Position numbers and translations under genes: made by a program
Shown here: piece after piece, positions 20,656-30,169 of the stretch
Layout of the letters: each line of letters starts with the position of its first letter
How positions within the stretch are numbered: position 1 is the stretch's first letter
Source: Parietichytrium sp. I65-24A
Taxonomy: Eukaryota > Sar > Bigyra > Thraustochytrida > Thraustochytriidae
DNA: 64,000 nucleotides
Direction: 5' to 3'
Assembly (NCBI GenBank): GCA_012862575.1
Contig: BLSF01000083.1
Span: forward strand, 69,288 to 133,287
The notes under the pieces: model-generated
Seen by the model: the letters and a program-made list of their open reading frames with translations, nothing else
The model's database searches: none
What the model was told of the DNA's origin: nothing

Positions 20656-22254
20656 CTACACTGCAAGGGATGGCATGAGCCATTGTCTGTAGAATTCGGA
20701 ACGCAAAAATCGTTGAAAAGAGTCGGATGCCAACATGTCGTGTACCTCAGCCCGGCAATCCGCAAACAGATCCGGGCTGGGCACGCTCCCGCTAGGATCC
20801 CCAAGAATTTTCAAAACGGTGCGACGATTCCGAGAGCTCAAGTTTACCTCTAAAGTGCCTCCTTCCTTCACAAACGATCGGTAGATGTCGTTGGCCATCG
20901 CAATAATCTCTTGGGTGGTCATGTCGTGGTAGTTTTCCTGGTACCTATCGACGGCGTCAAGAAAATAGATGTTCTCCACAGCGTATTCTGTCGCAAGGTA
21001 CTTTTTGAAGATTCTTCTGCCCGGACGGGTAGCAAGCACCCTGTCCAATGTCACTGTCGTTTCCGTGAACCCAGATGTTCTCTCAGACTCGTCTTCACTT
21101 TCGTCCCCCAGGTGCGGCGGGGTTGCAATCACAGCGCCGGTTGCGAGCCGATCGTGGTGCTGCGGATCGGCAGTTGGTGACAAGTCTCGGTGCACCTTCA
21201 TCGAAAATAAGTTATTTTGCGCAGGGTACTCCTCATAGGTTTTGTACACCTGCAGAGGGCAGTGAATAGTATGCAGGGCAATACTCGCGACTACACAGAT
21301 GTTGATCCAGTCGAACTTGCCGTCTTGCCGAACATTCCCAAAGTCAAGGACGGCGAGGACCGTGCCAGCCACAACGACAAGGCCGCATGCGAAAAGCTGC
21401 TTGATTTCAGCTATCATTCGGAGAGGATCAGGTTCGTGCCGCACCTTGTACAGCATCCACGTCCCAAGCGCTACAGTGAGAAACACAACGACGCCCATCG
21501 CTCCAATATCATCATGGGTCAAGTGGCATCCTAAGCATCCTTTGCCGAAGGCAGAAGAGGGGTTGGCATACTTTGCCGCGATTGAGATTAGCGCGACAAA
21601 ACAAAAGAATCCCATCACCATGTAGCCGAACCACATCTGAGTAAGAAGCCTCAGGGCAATTAGAAGGGACTGCCGGCGCTCTCTTGTGGACGTGTCTGTA
21701 GAGCTTTCTGCGGATGACGGCATCCCGCCCTTGATCGCAGCCTTGCGATCGCGGTCATTTTCCGAAAGACTGTCGACACTTCCCAATCGCGAGAACAGCA
21801 AAGACGAAAGAAGCCGCACGGACTCCATGCATGTCTGTCTTTCCTGGAAAAAGCGTGACTGGTAGCCTTTCTCAAAGAGGCTCTCGGAAGCCAAAACTTT
21901 GTTATAGCGCGCCGAATTATAGATGAGGAAGAGTCTAGCAACAACCGAGCCCACGGCAAGAGGTACAATGAAGAAGGTCAGCCAAAGGTGTGCGTCACAA
22001 GGAAATGATCGCCTTCCGCTGAAATTTCCCAGAGGAGCAACTGCGATCTCGCACCAGATCCCAAGTCCGCTGAATAACATTAATTCGAAATTGCGCTTTC
22101 TGAGCCACTGATGATGCCTTCGGGTCCACCACCAGGCGCATGTTGTGGGAAAATAGAGGCAATAGAACAGGAAGAAAACCAACCCAATGTAGCGATTGAA
22201 GTCGTTAAAATTCTGCTGCACTATCTCCGGGCACACCTCCTCCTCGCTCGCCAT
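20656..22254 (-). CDS. Seven-transmembrane protein with C-terminal RGS domain
   Basis: A single exon of 532 residues from the first ATG (MASEEEV). The N-terminal 320 residues contain about seven hydrophobic segments, beginning IGLVFFLFYCLYFP and ending WINICVVASIALHTI. A C-terminal RGS domain (about 398-525) has VTLDRVLATRPGRRIFKKYL, ENIYFLDAVDRY and FLRSEFYRQWL, which follow the RGS helix pattern. This is the architecture of AtRGS1-like receptor-RGS proteins, which accelerate GTP hydrolysis on G-alpha at the plasma membrane (family knowledge). The ligand is unknown. The (CT)n tract lies 97 to 130 nt upstream. It is the second signalling gene in the window and, with the cyclase, suggests an intact heterotrimeric G-protein/cAMP network, though no G-alpha gene is present here. 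Confidence 0.88.
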   Translation of the reverse strand: MASEEEVCPEIVQQNFNDFNRYIGLVFFLFYCLYFPTTCAWWWTRRHHQWLRKRNFELMLFSGLGIWCEIAVAPLGNFSGRRSFPCDAHLWLTFFIVPLAVGSVVARLFLIYNSARYNKVLASESLFEKGYQSRFFQERQTCMESVRLLSSLLFSRLGSVDSLSENDRDRKAAIKGGMPSSAESSTDTSTRERRQSLLIALRLLTQMWFGYMVMGFFCFVALISIAAKYANPSSAFGKGCLGCHLTHDDIGAMGVVVFLTVALGTWMLYKVRHEPDPLRMIAEIKQLFACGLVVVAGTVLAVLDFGNVRQDGKFDWINICVVASIALHTIHCPLQVYKTYEEYPAQNNLFSMKVHRDLSPTADPQHHDRLATGAVIATPPHLGDESEDESERTSGFTETTVTLDRVLATRPGRRIFKKYLATEYAVENIYFLDAVDRYQENYHDMTTQEIIAMANDIYRSFVKEGGTLEVNLSSRNRRTVLKILGDPSGSVPSPDLFADCRAEVHDMLASDSFQRFLRSEFYRQWLMPSLAV

Positions 22255-24758
22255 GGTTGCCAGGTGCTCGCGGACAGGTTCTCGAAACCCCAGTGCACCA
22301 GCGCAACGCAGCAACGCTTTCTCGCAGCCGCTCTCCGCAACACCCAAGAGCTCTCTCTCTCTCTCGCTCGCTCTCTCTCTGTCTCCGCCGCCAGGCACCA
22401 CCTGGCTTCTACGAACAAAGCGTGCCCACGGTCAAGCACCAAGCGAGCCGGCGTCTCCCACGCTGGTGCGCTGGCTGTGCAAGTGCTCTGAAACTCTGTC
22501 TGTCTGCCTGCCGACGCCCTGAGACTCGCTCCTCCCTCGGCGATGCGCGCTGTGCTGCGGATGGTCCACGGCGACCGCGCGCAGACTGAGTGTTGCACAC
22601 ACCGAGTTTACGGCAGTTCACGCTCTCAAGGTTGCCTTGAGCCACTCCCAAGCTTCCAACAACCACTACTTGACACACTCTGCTTCCCTAACATCGCCTA
22701 AGTCTTTCCGGCCAAAGTGGTTTCACTTCGTTTGTGAAAGCCTTGTGGCGTGGCCCGACTAGTTCGTCAATAGGCTTTATCAGTCCTGACGCCAGCAAAG
22801 GTGCACACTCTATTTAGCGGAGTTTGTGATAGTTTGTGTCAAGTTTCAGCTAACCTCTGATCATCAGCGCACTAAGACGTGGACGCTAGTGAGTGATGCG
22901 TGTGCATGCTGTTCTGAAATGTTGCTGTTCCAAAATGTGGAACGGGTTTTGGATGTCAAAGCACACCTCTTTGTTCACCATCCAGGTGTGCTGTACTACC
23001 GGTAAGTGGTTTTGCATTATCGCGAAGGCGTCGATTCGTCGACTGTCTTCTTTCAACTAATAAAAGTCGAACTTGGGTAGCACTCTCAATCATCCGATTC
23101 GGTCAGTCGAACGAAGCTGACTCGTTTGTTGCAGACACCACTCTCAACACACGGGAGCACAAGTCCTTTTTGCATATGGAACTCTTGAATGATGTGCCGA
23201 ACAGCAAGACACAATGATCACTTGTCAGGGAGCATTACCTCGCTCTTTATTTCAACAACGAGAGCCATTGATTCTATCTACTAGCCCTGCATCATCTATT
23301 TAAGACGTGTGCTCACAGTTAATCAATCTTGTTGATCAAGAGTTTATTTAAAGTTGAATCTGACATTGAAGGCATGCCTCGAGACATAGAAGACAATTTC
23401 ACGTTTGGAAGAGAAACATCAAGGATTTGGTTCGCTCTTTGGCATTGTCAAACATTGTCAAACAATGCACACCCCTCTACGGCAGGGATTAGGGCTGCTC
23501 ACTATCGTTCGCTTCTAACACGCGCAGCACTAACCCGAGCGAGTAGTCGACGATGAAAGTACCAGGACCACCTCCTTCCATCACTTCCATCACGCAAGCC
23601 TGAGAACAATAACGCCGTGGAAGAAACGAAGAAGATTGTCATCAGTGCGCTGTTAAAGCCGTAATTCAGTACGGTACAGGAGTGAATTCTTCGAATTCGA
23701 AGCAGCAAACCTTCGTTAGCTAGCTTCAGTTAGACGCCCGGAGCGCCATTCTTCTCCCATTTTTTCCCGGCGGAGTATGCTTCCACAGTTCTGCTACCCG
23801 GCAGAATCGCAGCGCGGGATGGAGCGTTCAGAAAATTTCTGTTCTCTCTCAAGTTGTGAATGACAAGCGAAGTTTCTGATCTTTCGAGAAGAGAAATATT
23901 GAAGTACCGGCAAAGAGTGGGTTTTGAGAATCTCTCGTTCCACAAACTGTTTGTTCTGCAAAGGACCAAGCTGAAAATAGTCCAGTTGACAAGCTGCAAC
24001 AACAGAATTTGTCAGGCATGTAGCACCTCGAAGAGACGTCATGAGACAGCCAAGCTTTAAAATGCCAGGCGCTCAAAGCTCTTTTCGCCGATTCCCAGCG
24101 GAGGCGAACGACAGTGAGCAGCTGCAACCCCTGTCATGGTGGGGTGGCCGATTCATGAATTCGGAATAGATACCCCATCAAGCCAAAAACTTGAATTATT
24201 GGCGATTGGCGGTTTTGAAAAATCGAATTATTGGCAACAGAGGGTCTTTGGGTACAGGTACTTAATAATTAGTAGCAGTCGACTATTACTGCCCAGGCAG
24301 CCATTAGTGACAAAAGCATGGGTAGTGCTTCTCGAGGATGGCATAGTATGTCTGGATTTATCGCACGTGTGAAGGTTTCGATTGTTGTTCTCAAGCCTTA
24401 GACTGAAAGAGACACAATGTATACAACAACAACAAAATAAAAGGCATAGAAATCTCTTTTTCTTTTTGATTTGAGATTTCAATGAAACATTCTTCAAATT
24501 TTCCTTTTTTCTTTCCAATGGAAGAGTTGAATGAAGTGCGGAAGGAAGGTTGGTATGGTGATAAAGAGGGCACATATTTCGAATTTAGATTGTCTGTCGC
24601 GCCAGATGGATGGCCCAGCAAAAATCAACCAGCATGGGATCTTCTGGGAACATTCGATAAATCAAAGAAAGGAGGCAGGCATTCACAATATGACATCAGT
24701 TAGATAAATTCCTTTCTTCTTTTAAACCTGATTTGCCCATGTACACACACATACACAC
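22255..24758. other. Intergenic region between RGS and Rieske genes
   Basis: About 2.5 kb. It includes the (CT)/(CTCG) tract at 22351-22384, just upstream of the RGS start. The remaining sequence has short frames only (up to about 90 codons) with no domain. I saw no tRNA-like cloverleaf or mobile element. Confidence 0.6.
22351..22384 (-). repeat. (CT)n/(CTCG) dinucleotide tract upstream of the RGS gene
   Basis: A 34-nt pyrimidine tract on the plus strand, which is (GA)n in the direction of the RGS gene, 97 to 130 nt before its start codon. Confidence 0.9.
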
Positions 24759-25880
24759 TCAAAAGTCCAATGTCGCGTCTTCAAAGGCGCGTTGGTCAAA
24801 CTGCTCAAAGCCAACTTTGATCATTCCGTGCTCTATTTTACAAGGAAAAATATTCTGCGAGTACTCCGTGTTGTTTACACACTGCCCAGTCTCCAGATTA
24901 AATCGCCACCCGTGCCATGGGCAAGCAACGCAGGGCTGAACATCGGGTTCCTGCTTGTAAGCGCGCCGAGGAGAGTGCTGTTTCCATTCCTCCTCTCCGA
25001 CAATGCTGCCGAGATCCTCGATATCGCCTTGGAAAAGCGGACCGCCTTGGTGACAACACTTATTCTCGATTGCGTAGCAGCGACCTCTGTACTTGAAGAG
25101 GGCGACAATCAGTCCATTCACTTCAACGGACTTTCCCAAGGGCGGCCCGTGCCGTTTCATCTTGACGCGCCGCGTCTGTCCTGTCACCGTATACTGCATC
25201 TTATATTGCGGGGGAAATCGAGCAGAGTCCACGAGCTCGCCGTCGCGGACCCCAGTTTCAAAGTACAGGTAGTTCTTATTGCGAGTCACGTTTGGTCGTG
25301 CAGGCAGCGGCTCCGGGTCAAAATCGAGGCTCAGTGTGCTAATCGTTCCAGTAGGGAACGCAGAGGTAGACGCAGCGCAAGCGGTTAACGAGCTTGGTGA
25401 GGAAAGGTAGCCTTGGTCGATTTCGCTTTCCTCTGAAGCTGAATCGCATCCATCGCCATCGCGGCTGTCGCACCAGGGGTCGTGTTTGCAATCCAGTGTC
25501 GTAGCAGACGCACGCGGTTGACTTGTTGAGGCACTGTTAGCAAAGGAAGCATTCAGATTTCGTACGCGGTCCGCAGGTCGGTACTGAGTAGTGGAGCTGT
25601 ACAACCTCATTCCTGACGCTGCGTCTCTGTCGCTACGCCGAAAGCCTGCAGCCTCGAGGGAGCCTTTCCCGCCTTTTGCCTCTGGGAGCACAGTGGAGGA
25701 CTCGGGCATAGAATAAGGCGGCATCATTTCCAAATTTGCACGCACTCTGTAGTCTCGAACAAGTGGAGGGGTGGTCACTCTAAAGAGCGAGTCCGCACGC
25801 TCTATGCCCGCGCCTTGCGACGCACTACTTTTCTTGCTCATCTCAGCCCCAGCTCCGTCCGGGGCACCGTGACTAGCCAT
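24759..25880 (-). CDS. Rieske [2Fe-2S] domain protein (RFESD-like)
   Basis: A single exon of 373 residues from the first ATG (MASHGAPDG). The N-terminal 240 residues are serine/alanine-rich and look disordered. The C-terminal part is a Rieske domain: KCCHQGGPLFQGDIED (near 275) supplies C-x-H and CVACPWHGWRFNLETGQ (near 318) supplies C-x2-H, the four cluster ligands. The match is to soluble Rieske ferredoxin-like proteins (RFESD, nitrite reductase small-subunit type) rather than to cytochrome bc1 or ring-hydroxylating oxygenases, since no transmembrane anchor or mononuclear iron domain follows. The redox partner is unknown. It could also be a truncated oxygenase-derived protein. Confidence 0.85.
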   Translation of the reverse strand: MASHGAPDGAGAEMSKKSSASQGAGIERADSLFRVTTPPLVRDYRVRANLEMMPPYSMPESSTVLPEAKGGKGSLEAAGFRRSDRDAASGMRLYSSTTQYRPADRVRNLNASFANSASTSQPRASATTLDCKHDPWCDSRDGDGCDSASEESEIDQGYLSSPSSLTACAASTSAFPTGTISTLSLDFDPEPLPARPNVTRNKNYLYFETGVRDGELVDSARFPPQYKMQYTVTGQTRRVKMKRHGPPLGKSVEVNGLIVALFKYRGRCYAIENKCCHQGGPLFQGDIEDLGSIVGEEEWKQHSPRRAYKQEPDVQPCVACPWHGWRFNLETGQCVNNTEYSQNIFPCKIEHGMIKVGFEQFDQRAFEDATLDF

Positions 25881-26722
25881 CGCGTGTGCCGCCCGCCCCC
25901 CCCACGTGTGTGACCAAAGCTGTTCAGACAGCGAGTTTGCTCGCTTTAGACTGCGGGCTCTCGAGCTGTGCACAGCACGCAGGACCCAATACCCAATACC
26001 CAATACCCAATACCCAATACCCAATACCCAAGGTACGACACCTAATACGCAATACGCGATACGCGATACGCAATACGCAACGCACTCAGCGCGCAGACCG
26101 AACGAGTGCAGGCGAAGTAGCGGGACAATGCCCCCACTCTGCAGAGCTTGCGCCACAGATTGGGTTGCTGCGTGTTGGTGGGAGAAAGAGTGTTCTCAGT
26201 GTCCCCATTTGCCCTAATGGCTTCTTATGAGCGTCTAGTACTGTTATTTATGCTATGTGAGAGTGTAGAAGTGTGAGAGGGGTCACGTACACTAGCTGCT
26301 AGCAATTGTAGCGGTACACCGTCATAGACACCAACGCTTAGTGCCTGTCTTAGCATTTGATAGTGGGGCTTGAGGGCAAATTTCCGAGGAAGGAATGGCT
26401 ATCATCATCATCATCGACGACGGCTCTATCCGTGGCCGTCTGGAGCTCAAGGATGGGATGGAAAGAAAGACAGAAGGAAAAAGAGGTGCGCTGCCAAAGT
26501 ATGCTCAAAAGGAACTCAAAAGTCCGTGCGCACATGGCATGACTTACGAGAGTTTAATTCATTTTGTTTACATTTGTTTTCACTAAACGAAAACAGAACT
26601 TGATAATGATAAAGTATCTTCCATTGACAGGGTGGGCAAGGAGATGAATTTGGGGTAACCTCAAAGGGCAAGAACGGCGAGAGAAGCAAAAAGGTGTCAT
26701 TACATTATTCATGCTACAGTTC
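25881..26722. other. Intergenic region upstream of the Rieske gene
   Basis: About 0.84 kb between two minus-strand genes. It contains the (ACCCAAT)n array and the degenerate ACGCAAT/ACGCGAT block beside it (about 26047-26090), and a (CAT)n run at about 26402-26415. No supported gene. Confidence 0.6.
25984..26032 (-). repeat. Heptamer microsatellite (ACCCAAT)6 plus one variant
   Basis: Six perfect heptamers and a seventh ending in G. Read in the Rieske gene direction it is ATTGGGT, with G-runs on the sense strand, 104 to 152 nt before the start codon. It resembles a plant-type telomere heptamer in form but not in sequence. Confidence 0.92.
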
Positions 26723-29700
26723 TCAGGAGTTCCGCTCGAGAAACATGCGCTGGTATGCAGCTCTCAAGTCTTTGGAATTCGCAGATGGGTCTGCCACTTT
26801 ATTGGCATACTCGATGGCTAGGCTCTGCGGACACTGAAGCGAAGGTAAGGTTTTCTCAGCAAGGTGTTGAACCCACTGCTGGCCAAGGGCTTGATAGAGT
26901 TTAATATGCAGAGAGCAGATTCTCTCCAAAAGACGGGAATATTCAAGGTTTTTAATGTCAAACCATGGCCTCGCTGTTGCCTGGATTGTTGCCACCGAAA
27001 CCTTCTCCAATAGGAGCTGCACAAAAGCAGCGCGAACATTGGCGTCCAGCGCAGCGCTCTTCTCTGGCACCAGCCAACGCTTGATGAGCTCGAGTATGAA
27101 GCGAATCGCGTTCCTTGCGACGTCTGCATCCGGGAAATTGGTAAGGTCTTCCAGTACAAGCTGAAATACTTGCTCAAGGTGCGGCCGATTTTGCGGTGAG
27201 TAGAGTAATGGATCCAAGTCTCTTTCGACGATGTTTCCTAGAAAGAGCATCAGAAGCCTCTTAACAGAGGCAAAAATTCGCTGTGTATGTGTCAGTGCTC
27301 CTCCAACGGCGGCGGCTCGATTGCCCGATGGAGAATTGCCTCCACTTCGGTCAGAAGAAGGGGAGTTTGGATGTGCGAAAGGATCGGGGATTGCACCAAG
27401 CGACTGAACAACGTGTGAAAGAATTCTCAAAAAGAGCTGATCCAACACCGGGAAGAGTTTGGCCTTATACGAGGTAATCATCTGGTTGATGAGCTCGATA
27501 CCTTGCAGCACAGATTCAAGATCCCCATGCAGCTCCAGTAGACGAACGCTAATTGCCGGAGCGCTATCCAAAAATGCGGCACCGGCGACATTCACCAGAG
27601 TTCGCAGAAGACTTGAAAATTTTGCCTCCAGAGTTTTGTGCTCTGGCATCACGTCCAGTGCTCGCATGCCAAGCTCGAGGGCCGGCTTAAAGCTTTCCCC
27701 CACCACAGCTTCTAACCTCTGCCCGTTGAGATCTGAAGCGAGTTCCAAGAATGCATTCAAGCAGTAGGCGGCCCAGAGGCCGAGAAGGTCTCGCTGGTTC
27801 ATTTGCTCTTCGTTCAGCTGGCCAGACGGAACACTTCTGATAACTTCTTCCATCTGAGAGAAAAGTGGTGCCAAGACGAGCTCGAGCTTTTGCTTGCACG
27901 AGGGCACATCAGAGGTTTCCTTGTTCAGTCCGATCAGGATGCTCGCGGTCTGAAACAAGTACATAGTACTCATCAAGTCATAAGGCGGTGGTTGGATCTG
28001 ATTTTCCACCGCTCCGTCCAAGCTTTGCTGTCGGTCATACAACACGGCATGTCTGGAAATGACCAGAAATTCGCGCAGATGACTGAACAACTCGTCAGCA
28101 AACGGGACGAGTGACTGTTGGAGGCCCTTAACAGTGCTCATGAGATCACTGCAAGATTGCGAGCGCACCATGGGATCCGGATGTTGAATACCACCAACGC
28201 CAACAAGGCCTTGAAGTACGGGGCCAATAAGTTCTGGGCAATAGGAGGCTAGAATAGTTGTGTACCGCTTTGTGAGCTTGTTGTAAACCAAGACTACCCG
28301 GGGATGGGGATAATTCGAGAGATGAGCACGGTGAGTCGCCGCAATAAGCTCACAAAAAAGATTTCGCCCCTTCTTCCGGCGCTCGTCCTCTGCAGCAGCT
28401 TTCGACAAATCGTTTGGTTGATCTCCGGCAATTTTACTCTGTTGTGGCACTGGCTTTCCGTTCTTGGGTAATTTCACAGCGTTGCCCAGTTTTGCCATTT
28501 CAAGGACAGACTTTCCAGGCAACGTGGCGATCCCCGGAGGGCTTCCTTCTGCAAATGCGTCAAGCATGGACACGGTAATCTCGACCTGAAACCAGGGTCG
28601 CGACAACACCTGGGAAGGAGTCATGGAATATTGCACAAGTTCTTGCAAATAGGGTAGCACCACGTCGATAGCGCTGGCTCGCACAACATTGACAAAAAGC
28701 TTTCGTAGCTCGTCGCGGTGACGCTCGAACGAAATGTCGTCGTCGTCCTCCCCGTCGAAAGAAAAATCAGCAGGAAAGCACATGTTCCTGACAAGAATAG
28801 GTAATAGCTGAGGAAGCATATTGCGCACCATTTGCTCCACCTCCGGATCTCTCTGCACAGGGTTCTGTGCAGGTCGGCGCGTAGCCATGCTGTTTAAACG
28901 CTGGCCCATTTCGGACTCCACTTGCTCGCTAAGCATAGAGAGTAATTTGCTAAGGAGCGGCCGGACAGCCTCCTGTCCATCCTCGTCGGAGCTCCCGAGA
29001 CACTGAAAAATTGCGGTGGGGACAACTCTTTGTGAAAGCTCTTCCAAAACCAAAACATGAGACTCTGAGTTGCGCGGAATGGACTGGCGGGCTTCGAGAA
29101 GGAACAAACCGATATCATTCACCAGGGATGAGATATTCTGCCAAAACCCGCCGTACTCATCATCATCATCATCGTCGTCCCCATCATCAGCGTTGTTGAT
29201 TTTGCCACCAAAGGGGTTTCCGTCCGAAGCGCCAACACTCCCATGCTTTGCATTTTCTTTTTCACACTCCTGCTGTAAGACAGAGTTGAGATTTAGACTT
29301 CGCAGCAAACGAAGCCTGCTCTCGTGGTCCATCCCCTTGTGCACAATCATTAAGAAACATCTAATGGCGTGTACTTTAAAGTCCGCCGATTCGCGAAGAA
29401 ATTTGTAAAGCAGTGGGATGAACTGGTCGTTGACAATCAGACCGATGTCAATCCAGCCTATGTATCCCCACATCACCTCCAAGCAGAGTGATACCAAAGG
29501 CTTATCGCTCTCAGCGCAGTTTACCAAAATCTGATTCCAGAAGTGCACAATATCATTGATTGCGGCGAGCCTCATTGCGTCTTTGACGTTATTGCTCTGC
29601 ATCCGCTCGTCTTTGCCCATCTGACTAGGAAGCGACACCACCTCGTCTGTCACTGCCTGAAGCACCTTTAAGAAGAAGGCGGCGCCCTCGCGGCCAGAAT

Positions 29701-30169
29701 TTCCCAAGGCCAGGAGCGTGTGAAATGCGTCAGGCCAGTTCTGAGGGTACTCGCGCTTAACAACGAGGCCCAGGCAATGTGCTGCCTTGTTTCTTAGAAA
29801 GGCAGGCTCCCGCTCCAGAGATACCGCGCCACTATCGCCACTAACCCGCGCGCTGACCCAACGCAACACAACTTCGCGCACCTTGGCTCGCTCCTCCGGT
29901 GGGCCCATTGTGTGAAATAGTTCGTCGTTTCTCAGCGCTGAAATAACAGAATCCATCCCGAATAGCCGACTTGCGTCGGAGGAGGAAGAAGCAAACAGTT
30001 CCAAGCCGTACTTCCATCCATCCGCTGAGACTTTCACATCCGTTAAAAACCTCACTACCTGCTCATTCAGCTCGCGGTCCGCTTGTGACCTACTGCCACC
30101 GCCGACTGCAAGCTCAGTACTCAACTGCACGCATCTCTCGATCTCAGCAACGCGAGCTGAGATATCCAT
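26723..30169 (-). CDS. XPOT: Exportin-T (tRNA exportin, LOS1/PAUSED family)
   Basis: A single exon of 1148 residues starting at the first ATG (MDISARVAEIE). The importin-beta-like N-terminus has FLRNKAAHCLGLVVKREYPQNWPDAF near 125-150, the signature region of the exportin-T/exportin-1-like fold, followed by NNVKDAMRLAAINDIVHFW, which matches the exportin-T pattern (KDAMR). The rest is HEAT-like helices, with an acidic run of aspartates (near 335-345) encoded by GAT/GAC repeats. Exportin-T carries mature tRNA out of the nucleus with RanGTP (family knowledge). A different exportin (for example XPO5) is possible but fits less well. The (GGT)n tract at about 30652-30676 lies roughly 480 nt upstream. 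Confidence 0.85.
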   Translation of the reverse strand: MDISARVAEIERCVQLSTELAVGGGSRSQADRELNEQVVRFLTDVKVSADGWKYGLELFASSSSDASRLFGMDSVISALRNDELFHTMGPPEERAKVREVVLRWVSARVSGDSGAVSLEREPAFLRNKAAHCLGLVVKREYPQNWPDAFHTLLALGNSGREGAAFFLKVLQAVTDEVVSLPSQMGKDERMQSNNVKDAMRLAAINDIVHFWNQILVNCAESDKPLVSLCLEVMWGYIGWIDIGLIVNDQFIPLLYKFLRESADFKVHAIRCFLMIVHKGMDHESRLRLLRSLNLNSVLQQECEKENAKHGSVGASDGNPFGGKINNADDGDDDDDDDEYGGFWQNISSLVNDIGLFLLEARQSIPRNSESHVLVLEELSQRVVPTAIFQCLGSSDEDGQEAVRPLLSKLLSMLSEQVESEMGQRLNSMATRRPAQNPVQRDPEVEQMVRNMLPQLLPILVRNMCFPADFSFDGEDDDDISFERHRDELRKLFVNVVRASAIDVVLPYLQELVQYSMTPSQVLSRPWFQVEITVSMLDAFAEGSPPGIATLPGKSVLEMAKLGNAVKLPKNGKPVPQQSKIAGDQPNDLSKAAAEDERRKKGRNLFCELIAATHRAHLSNYPHPRVVLVYNKLTKRYTTILASYCPELIGPVLQGLVGVGGIQHPDPMVRSQSCSDLMSTVKGLQQSLVPFADELFSHLREFLVISRHAVLYDRQQSLDGAVENQIQPPPYDLMSTMYLFQTASILIGLNKETSDVPSCKQKLELVLAPLFSQMEEVIRSVPSGQLNEEQMNQRDLLGLWAAYCLNAFLELASDLNGQRLEAVVGESFKPALELGMRALDVMPEHKTLEAKFSSLLRTLVNVAGAAFLDSAPAISVRLLELHGDLESVLQGIELINQMITSYKAKLFPVLDQLFLRILSHVVQSLGAIPDPFAHPNSPSSDRSGGNSPSGNRAAAVGGALTHTQRIFASVKRLLMLFLGNIVERDLDPLLYSPQNRPHLEQVFQLVLEDLTNFPDADVARNAIRFILELIKRWLVPEKSAALDANVRAAFVQLLLEKVSVATIQATARPWFDIKNLEYSRLLERICSLHIKLYQALGQQWVQHLAEKTLPSLQCPQSLAIEYANKVADPSANSKDLRAAYQRMFLERNS

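Noticed and set aside
25984-26032. Telomere repeat reading of the ATTGGGT array
   Set aside because: It is internal between two genes, only six units long and does not match a known telomere unit, so it was kept only as a microsatellite.
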